This document shows positions 1 through 10,315 of a stretch of 64,000 nt of DNA, in pieces. A program made the translations under genes and the position numbers. This DNA comes from Saposhnikovia divaricata (lineage: Eukaryota; Streptophyta; Magnoliopsida; Apiales; Apiaceae). Each line of letters starts with the position of its first letter. Position 1 is the stretch's first letter. A model generated the notes under the pieces. That model was not told where the DNA came from. It saw only the letters and a list, made by a program, of their open reading frames with translations, and did no database searches. The stretch spans positions 199,666,216-199,730,215 of the forward strand of contig CM071594.1 in assembly GCA_036435485.1 (NCBI GenBank). Direction: 5' to 3'.

Positions 1-283
1 AAAATGAATCCAAAAACAAAACAAACCATTCAACATTGAACATTCAACAAATTAAAACCATCCAGGTCATACATTCAACATACATACCATCCACCTCCAA
101 CAAAAACCAAAAGTAACCACCAACAAAATCCAAATCCAACCTCCAACACAAACCAATCCTCCTAGCTAACATCCACGGACTAATTACCAAACTTCTAAAG
201 TATTCATAATAACATCAAAAGTATCACATACGTACGAAGGGATTCAAAAAGTAAATAAAGTGCATTAAAAAGCTGCTGCCTGA

Positions 284-3200
284 TCAAATCTTGTCTTCGA
301 TGAATGCTGCAGCCTCGAAGCGCACATCATCAAGCTCCTCCATTTTATAAGAATCCCGAGTCTTGGTCGCCCACTGAAAATTGCCACACACAAAAAATAA
401 TTAGGATAACCACCAGATACATGCACTATATTTTTTTACAATTAATGATCAACATAAAAAATCAAATACCCTGCTTATAAAAGTCATTTCTTTGTCGAAA
501 ATGATCTCTTTCATATAGCGCATGACGACGTAACCACATTCATAGCCTCCTGGCTGTTTAGGCGATCCCTATTTCAGTAATATTAAGTGGTCAATATCTA
601 TATATAAACAGCAATAGATAGTAACTTGACCACACATGCAATAGGATATAATTGAATACTTACCACAAGAGTTTTTACTACTGGGGGTCTGCTCCCTCTT
701 CCCGTTTCAGCATTGAAAGATTTTACCGCGCCATATGTATAGATATATCAATGACAGAAATGTCAAAAATATATGCATAAATATATGCCTAAATAATTGA
801 AAAACATATATTACCTTGAAAGTGCTTTTTCTAATGCAGGAAATTTTAGAGGGTGAGACAATGGATTGCACAAGTAAATGTCACCATTCCATATTATCAC
901 CAAAATCCAGTGTTTATTGTTTTGATTACAAAATATAAGGAAGTTAGACTTTCTGAAAAAATTACCTAAAAGTCGTAACAAAGTTAACATTTACCTCTGA
1001 TTATGTGGCATTAGGAATAAGCGGTCGGGATTACCCTTTTTCAACCGATTAACAACATAAGATTCAAAATCTTTGTTAAGGGCAAATGTGGCTCCAGGAT
1101 CGCAAAAGGCATACACTTCTAAATCTTCATTCTTCTGGACCAAAGTATGCAAGTATCTATACGCAAAAAAAAAATTGGTATTGCTAATTAGTGTATGCAT
1201 GAGTGCAGAATGACAAGATTTAAAACAAAAAAATGCTTATGCCATGTATGCACATATTGCAGATTGTCCGAGCATGTCATACTCTAACAAGGCGATTACG
1301 TTCTCATGCAATATGCAAATTATTTTCTCAATTCCAAAGACCTCAGGAGCACAAGGAATGGGTATTGAGGTCCCAAAGTCTTTCATGATTGATTTTGCAT
1401 GTTTGTACAATAATTTGAAGCGACTTGGCACGTTGGGATGTGACTCTGCATCTTTGAATGCTTTGACCAGGCCTTGTAGATCAAATGTTGGTACTTTTTT
1501 CTTTCTCTAAAAATAAAGATCAAAACATTTAAAACATATAAACCCAGGTTGTACATAATCTAAGAAAATTTATACATGTGCGTACCGTCTTTGTCATAGT
1601 CGGGTAGACTATCAAGTTCCGAGGCCATGCTAACTGTGAGCCAATAGCTTCTTGGACCTTTTCTATTTCACCACGTACTGGTACGGGAACCAAAGCATCT
1701 TTTTGGATGATTCCGTCCACTAGAACACGAGCACATCCAGAAGGCATAGGCATTCCATGTACTAATTGATTCATGGAATCCTCTTCCAAGACCATGCCAA
1801 ATGCAACCTTGTTTTCGATATCGTCCACCGCTAGCTCACATTTTCTTGGAACCTACATTCATAAGAAAAGACGTGTAAAACACTGCAAAAAATGTATGGT
1901 CAAGTTACTACTTATTCTTTTACCTTTTTCCCAGTTGGAGAGGTGTCAAAAGGCAAACACTCATCTTCTTCGAATAATTTTTGTGGAATTATTTTTGGTT
2001 CCTGTGTTGCTTCCTGATCATTAGATTTCTGGCAGCTTTCTTTTTCAGAAACTGGAGATATCATCATTGCATTTAGAGCATCAATCTGCATCTGCATTTC
2101 TTGCTTGGTTTTCTCCAACTCCTCATCCCTTTGTCTATCACGAGCTAACAACTCAGCCTTCGTAATTCTCGTTCTTTTCCCTTTAGGCAAATTAAAGAAC
2201 ATCTTAGGTGTGACAAAACCTCCAACCCCTCGAACCCTACCCGAGTGATCTTCTTTTTTCAACTCCGTGCTTAACACATCTGTAATACCCGACACCTGAA
2301 ATTCACCCTTTTCCTTTTTTTCCAGCAAATCATCCTGTCAACAACACAAAAAATTACCAAGAAGTCAAGTTTCATTCCAGCTTGTAAATGAAGTAAAATA
2401 AAAAACAAATACCAGAAATATGAAAAAAAAAATGCTTACAATTATGTCAAAACTTCTTCAACATCTTCATCAATCTTCCCGTCCTTCCGGTTACGAGCTT
2501 TCTTCCACATAATCGCTCTATCAGGCCTTTCTCCAGGCTCCGCCTTTCCAGCCTTTTCCTGTTTAAAATTTGGAAATATTTAAAATTGATCACACGATAA
2601 AAATTAAAGTAACAATGATAAGTTCTTACTTCCTCTTCCAGTAAACCTTGGTACCCCTTCCTTGCCGTACGATGTGGATACTTGTGCTCCTTCACTCTCT
2701 CGCTCTGAATTTTACGTAATGGCTGTTGCAAAAAACTACAATAATTAAGTACAATTCTATAAGAATAAATAAGAATCGTCTAATTATATACACAAGTCTT
2801 GCATACCTGCCAACTCTCAGAGGTCCTGTGTGCAACAAATTTCTTCCAAGGCTCCTTACCCACAAATGCATATTTCTTCGGAGGTTTTCGTAATTGTTTC
2901 TTGTCACGAAGATATGGCATCACATATTCAGATGTTAACTTAGTTTTAAACTGTCTCCACTTCACCCCTGCTGACTTTAGCACGTGCGCCCCAATTTCTT
3001 CTGGAACTTTAAATGTATCCTAAAAACCAACATACGAGCAAATGGATTAAACATCAAATAGTTTCAAATATTGTACTTTTTCTTAAGCACAAGTATACCT
3101 GTTGTGTGTGTCTCAAATGTAAATTTTTTTACCTGAACATCACGCCACAAGTTGTCTTTTAGTTGACGATCCACATTTGGCCAGCTAGAAAAATCAATTG

Positions 3201-3555
3201 GAATCATATTCCTACCAAGCATCCCCACGTAGGACTCTAACAAGTGCCTAGTCTGTCCTATAGGCTCACCATACATATTGCATCTAACTTTAATTTTCTT
3301 CCCCCGAGCCTTTTTCGCCAACACTTTGTACATTCTTGAAACACCTCGCGCATAGCCTTTTTTGGTTGTTTCAGTACTGGTAACTGCTGCTACCGAATCA
3401 GTTGGTTGAGGTTCTGTTTCTTGTGCTCTGTTAGGCTGATCACACGGATTCGATGCTATGGCCTCCAGCTGCAACTGATTGGCATCTTCTGAGCACTCTG
3501 GGACTTTTTCCTGTGATACTTTACTCTTTTTCTGCTTCTGCTTCCTAGGTGCCAT
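284..3555 (-). CDS. CACTA second gene: plant-transposase region joined to a Ulp1-like C48 cysteine protease
   Basis: This multi-exon gene was read by following GT-AG boundaries. Approximate exons are 3555-3133, 3019-2807, 2722-2630, 2558-2440, 2334-1924, 1852-1586, 1506-1240, 1156-995, 952-815, ~735-664, 568-470 and 373-284. The N-terminus is basic (MAPRKQKQKK). Exons 2-4 resemble the plant Ptta/En/Spm transposase family (WKKFVAHRTSESWQ, then KHKYPHRTARKGYQ). Exon 5 holds a Glu/Lys-rich probable coiled coil, and exon 6 a segment often seen in plant transposon proteins (DALVPVPVRGEIE). The last exons carry Ulp1 protease hallmarks: HWILVIIWNGDIYLCNPL with the His, and QPGGYECGYVVMRYMKEI with the Cys. 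The gene follows TNP2 in the same orientation. Weak points are an apparent in-frame TAA near the end of exon 4, a possible GC donor after exon 7 and no clear acceptor for exon 10. It may be a recently decayed copy. The function of the protease in transposition is not known from the sequence. Confidence 0.72.
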
Positions 3556-3868
3556 TTTAATCCTTAAATCTGTAAAAAAAACAACATAAAACTATTAGAT
3601 ATTGGAATATAAATGAGATGGTTAGTAAAGTCATGCGAAAAAACATGAATAATTCAAAAAGCAAATAAAAGTGAACTAAAAAAGCAACACTGCAAGTAAA
3701 GTAAAAATCAACTGCATATATATGTGCATGAAACAAAATACGTAAACTAAATGGTACACTTCATATATAACATAGTTCAATTAATTAGAGGAAATACATT
3801 ACAAGGAAGTCAGATTTTAATTATATATGACAACAGAATGGTTACTACATAGTGCTACATTATTTAGA

Positions 3869-4722
3869 TCACTTTTGAACCCATATTCCCTCAACATTTT
3901 CCCTAGCCCTATGCTCCATATCATCTGCGACATCACATGTAGGAATATTACAGCAGAATGGTTGGTGTTCCATGGACGTGTCTCCTAAATCATCTTCATT
4001 ATAAATATCGTAATAATCTCTAGTAGTGGAGTTCAATACGATGGACCAGGCAGGATCAGCCAGATCTTGAACATAAAACACTTGTTTCACTTGGTCAACA
4101 GAAACATATTTATCTTTTTTGTGGCCTTGTCGACTAAAATCCACAAGTGTGAAGCCAAGATCATCCACCTTGATTCCTCTATCATTCGCTGCCCATTTAC
4201 ATAAGAACAAAGGGGCTTTGAAGGCATGGTAATCCAACTCCCATATTTCTAAGATGATGCCGTAGAACGTCATATCACTCTCTACGGGATTTAAATCCCT
4301 AGCACTAGAGACTTGGACCGCCTTAGCAACCAAGGAAACACCACTATTTTGACTAACCCTTAAATTATCACGATCATTTGTGAAGTAGCGAACCCCGTCA
4401 ACTAGAAAACCTTCGTAAGTCAAAGCAGAAAATGATGGTTTGGCAGCCAACCATCTTATCGTTTCTGAAACAGCAGCACGATTCTCCATCAGTTCAGTCC
4501 TAACCTACAAAGATTTTCGCAAACTAAATTTCAAAAATCTAATTAATAATATACAGTGAATTACACAACAAAAGAAAATTATAAGAAACTGACTTCTTTC
4601 TGAAACCAATTAGCAAACTGTCGATTATGCTCTCCCATGAGCCAATGAACACTTTTCTTTTTTCCTCGGTAAAGTTCGTCGAGATACTCCTTATGCTTTC
4701 TGAGAAAATGCATATATGAATT
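3869..4722 (-). pseudogene. TNP2 transposase, 3' exons
   Basis: This is the C-terminal part of the CACTA transposase whose 5' part lies at 16002-18461. One exon (about 4700-4590) encodes RKHKEYLDELYRGKKK and ends near FQKE. The next starts near 4512 (VRTELMENRAAVSETIRW) and runs to a stop at 3869. The segment NSGVSLVAKAVQ, the stretch YGIILEIWELDY and the FLCKW motif match the domain that follows DUF4218 in plant TNP2 proteins (DUF4216). The tail to EGIWVQK is plausible as the native C-terminus. Insertion of element A right after GAATT at 4718-4722 separates these exons from the rest of the gene by 11 kb; the insertion point appears to be intronic. Confidence 0.8.
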
Positions 4723-6207
4723 TGTTGTGCTAGAAATATTTAAATCATTTGAATCGCAAGCGCACAATTCGTTTCGTTGTATTATTTTATTGATTCGTTC
4801 CTCAGGGAATAATATTTTCGCATTCCTTAATTTCTAACTTAATCGAATTAGAACAATTGATTTTGGAAAATTTGGATTTTTACTAATTAATTTAAAGAAG
4901 AAATCTAATTTAAACTAATTAAAAGTGAATTATTCTAAATTAATTCCTAATTAAGTAAAAATGAAAAGAACTAAAAACTATTTCTAACAAATAATTAAAA
5001 ACTATCTAAAATGCGAAACAAATTTATTTTCTAACTAATTTATTTACAAAAATTTTATTCTAGAAATTCAGAAAAGCAAAGCAATAAAACTCGGATACAT
5101 CCAACACCGAAATCTAAACAACAGCAAGCAGATTTAATTAACCAAATCGAAACCCATCAATAGTAATTTGGCAACGAGCGCAGAAGTCCAAAAAAAACAA
5201 AACAAAACTCGGACTTAATAACAGTAAAACCACAGCGCAGACTAATTCTCAGAAAACATTACTCGACATACTCAGCTAACAACAAACCCAATAGAAACGG
5301 AACCAAACAAGACAACAAAACGAAGAATCCAACAAAGGCAGCAATTTGGAAATGTTTGGGAAAAATAGAAAGACACGAATACAACTTCTACAACTCGAAA
5401 CTTAGCTAAACGAAACAGGTAAAAGTAAACCAGCAAATCTCAACAAAAATAGCAACTCGTGGAAAAAACAGAACATGGCTTAGCACGCAAACTCGCAGCG
5501 GACTCGACTAAAAACAAACCAAACAACAACGAAACTCATTTCCACTCAGCCAAGTTAACTCAGCTCAGCAACACGACTAGCAGAAATTCAACAGAAACGA
5601 CACCATTCGGACAAAACAAGCACCGAAACGAAATCTCAGACACGGAACTGGTGACACGCGAACTCGGTACTAGATTCAGAGACGCAGCAGATTCGCACTC
5701 AACACTGCAAACAATCGATAAAACTCAGTAAAACTCGCAGACTACTACAAATAAAACGAACAAATAAATCGCAGACTCATACAACAAATCAATGATCAAT
5801 GAATTTACTCGCCAAACAGAAAACTTGGGTAGAAACTTTGCAATAAACTCGAAAATGAAAACAAATGAGCAGAGAAACAAAAACTCAGCAAAAACCATTA
5901 CAAACAAACTCAGTTCACAACAACCACGGCTAACAATCACGAACTTAATCAACACCAACTCGGAAAACAATGACTTGGAAAACAACAGCCACCAACACAG
6001 CTACGAATTCAAATCACACAAGAACTCCGATAAATACAGCCGAATTACAAACATTTGGAACTCAGAACACAACTCAAACCAGACATCAAATAGACCAGCA
6101 AATTACAATCGAATTAAAACCCAGGAAATGCAGCAAAACTCAAAATAAATTCGTTGAAAACAAAGATAAGTGTCGTGGCTTTGTGAAGAAAGAATGAAGA
6201 GAGATAA

Positions 6208-6284
<77 letters not shown>

Positions 6285-7340
6285 AAGAGGGGGGTGGGCT
6301 CGCAGTGAAGGAAACAAAAAAAATGGGAAGGGAAGGGTTGTGTGCCAGATCAAAACAGAAAGAGGGGAAAGCTGGGTTGTATTTGTTCTTTAACGAAGCA
6401 GAGAAGAAAAATGAGGCCTTTAAAAAAAACAGGGGAAAGATCTTTTTGCTTCGAATTAACAGAATATATGATGAAAAATTTATAAAACTATTTTTTTTGG
6501 TTTTTTTTTTCGAAAATTAAAAATAAAACTAAAGAAATTAAATACGAAATTTAAATTATACTAAAACGATGATTTGGAATTAAAATGGCCCACAATAAAA
6601 TTGAGATTTTTAAAGGGGCAAACTACGAATTAAAAATTAAAACGGTAATTTAAAATTATGAACCCACAATAAAATTGAGATTTAAAGGGGCTCAAAATTA
6701 AAAATTAAAACAAGGAGCAAGAAATTAAAATTTCGTTACTTTCAACCCCAAGTGGTTAGCAACGGGATTTACGAAAATAACGAAACAAGGCAACAATAAC
6801 GAAAGAGCAAGACAAGAAATTAAAGGAAATGAAATTGCATTAAAATTAAAAAGAGTGTTTACAAGATTTGAAACTAAAGAAAATACAAGAAAATAAAACT
6901 AACCTAAAATCTAAGTTACTAAATACAAGGGGGGTGAGGGGGTATTTATAGGATAGAAATTAGGGTTAAGGGGGGTGTTGGGTAAATCCCCACCATACAT
7001 TTGGGTTGTGTGGTGGTGAAATCCTAGCCATCTATTTGTTTCCTTCCCCCTTAAGCTTTGAAGAGTTGATCTTGGCCATACACTTTGCTAATGTGTTCGG
7101 ATGATCTCCACCTTCCACTTGTCTTGAAATATTCCTTTTGCTCCAAGCTCCTAATTCTTTTCCTTCTTTCATTTTTGGTCCTTTTTCTTCCTCCTTTTTC
7201 CCTTCCTTGCACTTTATTTATTTATTTTGTCATTTCTTTATTTATTTACGATTTACCTGAAATGCAACAAAATAATTTATTAAAACACGAGTTCAAGCAA
7301 TAAATAGGTAAATAAAATATGCAGAAATATGCACTTATCA
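4723..7340 (-). repeat. Element A 3' LTR (2618 bp)
   Basis: This is the downstream copy for the minus-strand element. It is nearly identical to 13356-15935 but longer, mainly because of a longer GA run (6216-6280) and a 4-bp TTTA indel. Short ORFs across it occur identically in both LTRs in low-complexity Asn/Thr/Ser-rich frames and are not supported as genes. The copied TATA box is at 6943-6951 (CTATAAATA on the minus strand). Confidence 0.93.
6216..6280. repeat. (GA)n microsatellite in element A 3' LTR
   Basis: About 32 uninterrupted GA units. The matching site in the other LTR (14841-14870) has about 15 units, so the two copies have slipped apart since insertion. Confidence 0.97.
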
Positions 7341-7381
7341 AATGCCCCCATACATATCTTTTGCTCGTCCTCGAGTAAAAA
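7341..7381 (-). promoter_or_regulatory. Element A polypurine tract with upstream stem-loop
   Basis: On the minus strand the tract TATGGGGGCATT abuts the LTR start TGATAAG. It is the expected primer for plus-strand DNA synthesis. Upstream is an inverted repeat (7358-7381) with inner stem CTCG-AGGA-CGAG, one mismatch, then four further A-T pairs. The same arrangement is seen in element B. Confidence 0.8.
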
Positions 7382-7430
7382 CAAAAAGAAAATCTAGATA
7401 AAAAGTCCTATACTCCTTTTCGTAGGTGTG

Positions 7431-7538
7431 ACGGTTGCATTTGGCATATGCAACAAGCCCTTTAAACCCCTAGGCAGCCCTAGTGGACGAGTGAGGTCTC
7501 GTGAGGGCCTATAGTGAATGTACCCACAAAATCCATCT
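7431..7538 (-). other. 108-nt conserved non-coding block shared with element B
   Basis: On the minus strand this block aligns without gaps to 52061-52168 of element B, with six differences in 108 nt. It ends 90 nt from the LTR, against 87 nt in B. It contains the inverted repeat GTTGCAT-ATGCCAA-ATGCAAC. An 18-codon frame (ATG to TAG) is present in both copies, but all four codon differences change the amino acid, so a conserved peptide is unlikely. Function is unknown; a packaging, priming or RNA-structure role is inferred. Confidence 0.8.
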
Positions 7539-9199
7539 AGCTTGTATAAAAGATCACATGGCAATGCACACCACACATACATGTCCTCTCATGATACATC
7601 AACTTAAGAATCAAAATGAAGTTGCAAAGTCTTGGTGTGGAAAGTGCAATGATTCACATAGTCTACTCAAAGAACCATGCAAGAGTGATCACAAGTTCAT
7701 GTCAAGTGCAAAAATCATTGGTAACCAGGCTAAGTCTACAAGGGCACACCTTAGAGTCAAAACTTGAGATTTCATATGCAAAACAAGCAATACCTCACAT
7801 TTCACTCACAAAAGAATATTCACTCAAGAACAAGGGTAAGTGTATCACTCAATTCCAACAAAATCAAATGCATGCTTGACACTTGGTATCATCCCAACTT
7901 AAATCACAACATACATTAATGATGAAAATCAAAAGGTCTTTATTAGGGTTGTAATGGGGCTAGGGACAAGGTATGTCAAGAAAGGCCAAAGCAAGGTGAA
8001 GTGTCAAAAGCTATTAGTCACCATGAATAACATGCACAACACCAAACTACCTCCCCACACAATTTATTTTCATTTTCAACAAAAAGCCTTGAATAGTCGA
8101 ATGAAGGAGGATTATAAAAACATAAGTATGCTCTCATATGTAATTTTTTTTTCATTTTCATTTTCTTTTTTTTTTCTCTTTTTTTTTCTTTTTTTTTTAT
8201 ATATAAAGGAAAATGATAAATGTAACAATAATCCTCCTTTAGATTTAATTTTGAAAATCGACTATCAAGGTAACAACGAATATTTCCACAAAAGTAAACC
8301 CTATTTCATACACCTTATTGCTCCCTTAAGTTCCTACTAGCCTTTGACAAAATGGGATCAAGAATACGTAAGGCTAAACAAGAAAAAGGTCTTAGGCGAG
8401 TAATGTGGTGTGTCACTGAAAGAAAATGATTAGGCTCAAAGGGTTAAATAATTGATCATATAAGAATTGTGTGGATAATTTGGGAAATATGGGTTATTCC
8501 TAAGTGCCTTTATCATTTTATCATCAATTAATGTCATGTATTTCAAGAAGGAACTCAAACAAGTGCTAGCGATGCAAATGACAAGTGGACACTCAAGCAA
8601 ACGAATATAAATGCAAAAGATGTGCATATAGGCTCAAAACTCACTTGGTGTGGTAAAACATAATCAATCTCAAGTAAAGGTATCCTCAATGCACCTACTT
8701 GTACTCAAAGCATGAAGACCAAATCATCTTACACCTAATCATGTCCTTCTAATTTCATGCACAATTCAAATAAGTCTACTAGCTTCACCTTGCTAGTGTA
8801 AGTGTGTGAACAAGAACTTTAACAAATCACTTCTCAAACAAAAGCTAATGGATCATAAGATTATCATAGCATGCAAGGGTGCATCAAGCAACTAGCAATC
8901 AATTAACAAGACTAGAATAGGAAAAGAACTCTTTTTGTTTTTTTTTCATTTTTTAATTTTTTTGGATTCTCTGATTTTTATATTTACACTAAAAACCCTC
9001 CCCCATACCTAAATCATGCATTGTCCTCAATGTATGCAAATGCAAGAGAAATGAGAAAGAAGAGAGGTGAGGAAATACCTGATAAGGGATGACGGAGACT
9101 GAAAACTTCTAAAAATTACAAGAGAAAACAACTCACACACGCACACACTCCTCCCCCATACCTATCTTACACGAGGGGAGGCAAAAGAATAAAAACGAA
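7539..9199 (-). other. Element A 3' non-coding region
   Basis: About 1.7 kb between the protease frame and the conserved block has no supported coding frame. It contains an A/G-rich run on the minus strand (T-rich near 8144-8200 as given) and two internal G-run tracts read on the minus strand near 9000-9010 and 9150-9160. No polymerase or integrase remnant is recognisable here. Confidence 0.65.
9000..9036 (-). promoter_or_regulatory. Internal polypurine-like tract with AGGA-loop hairpin (element A)
   Basis: Minus-strand order is an inverted repeat (9036-9015: CATACATTG, loop AGGA, CAATGCATG, one mismatch), then GGTATGGGGGAGGG. This copies the layout next to the LTR at 7341-7381, mismatch position included. 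It lies about 165 nt downstream of the gag-protease stop. Confidence 0.6.
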
Positions 9200-10315
9200 T
9201 TAGCCGATGCCGGTAGGAAAATTCGGGTGCAACTTTGAGAAAATAACAAGAAATTTGTGAAAATTTTTATTAGCACAGACTTTCTCAATTAACATTGAAT
9301 CATTCAACCCTAAACAGCAATTGTCACTAATGTTCTCCCTAAACCAACTTAAGGCTTCTTTATTTTGTTTAAGCAAATTAGAGATAATGAAAGTCTGGTT
9401 AGGGTTCGAATCACTAGGAATAACATGAGACAAGGGTTCCTCTTTCCCTAACGGCTGTTGATCAAATTCGGGATGATAAAGAGTTGAGGCAAATGCGGGT
9501 GGTGTACCCACGAGACTCTTAAGAACGGAAGTGTGAAGAACGGGCTCACTACAAACAACCTCGGGTGGGGTCTCATACTTGGAACGATTTTCTAACAAAT
9601 CCCCTAAGAACTCACCGAATGTAGGTGGTTCACCTACGGAAGTTTTGACAATGGGTTCAACAATAGCGTCCTCGGTTTTGGTCTCCCACGGGGAACAAAT
9701 GGCATCCAACTCTCTCAACATCTCTTCCGAAGTCATATCCCTTAACGAATCAGCATACTCTCGATTAGACTCATAGTTGACTTTGAAATCCTCATTGAAA
9801 AGAGACTCAATCTCACTATCCTCAAGGTTTGACCAATTAACAATGTCATCAACAAGATTAACCGCTATTGTTTGCTCGTAAAGCTCATTGGGTTCTTTTC
9901 CGACATTAAATATGTTAAGGTTAATTGTCATATTACCAAAATTGAGTTTCATCGAACCATCCCTACAATTAATCAAGGCATTGGATGTAGCAAGAAAAGG
10001 TCATCCAAGAATAATCGGGATTTGGTTCTTAGGATTCGTGACGGGTTGAGTCTCGAGGACAACAAAGTCAACCGGAAAGATGAATTCACCAACCTTAATT
10101 AGTACATCCTCAATTATTCCCTTAGGCATTTTGACAGAACGATCGGCTAATTGAATTGTCATGTTCATCTTTTGAAGTTCGCCTAAACCTAGGGCTTGGT
10201 AGACTGAAAATGGAAGCAAGTTCACACTAGCGCCTAAGTCAAGTAACGCTTTGTCCACAAAGGTATTGCCTATGACACATGAAATTGTAGGACAACCAGG
10301 GTCCTTATATTTCAC
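9200..10315 (-). pseudogene. Element A retropepsin-like protease and acidic tail
   Basis: The frame 10315-10001 encodes an aspartic protease fold with the active-site region LDLGASVNLLPFSVYQ; DLG replaces the usual D(T/S)G, as in Athila-type proteases. It continues through IPIILG, where a single TGA interrupts an otherwise continuous frame, and then PFLAT. The frame 9976-9200 follows with NCRDGSMKLNFGNM and an acidic linker that ends without any reverse transcriptase. The gag frame upstream stops 4 nt into this frame, so one frameshift separates gag from protease. A functional product is unlikely from this copy. Confidence 0.82.

Noticed and set aside
5459..6148. Asn/Thr/Ser-rich frames in element A LTRs as possible genes
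   Set aside because: Both LTRs carry them because the LTRs are near identical; composition is low-complexity and no domain or codon pattern supports them.
6114..6353. Leu-Ser repeat protein on the minus strand
   Set aside because: Pure translation of the GA/CT microsatellite.
7484..7538. 18-codon mini-frame conserved between A and B
   Set aside because: All four codon differences are amino-acid changing, so conservation is at nucleotide level rather than peptide level.
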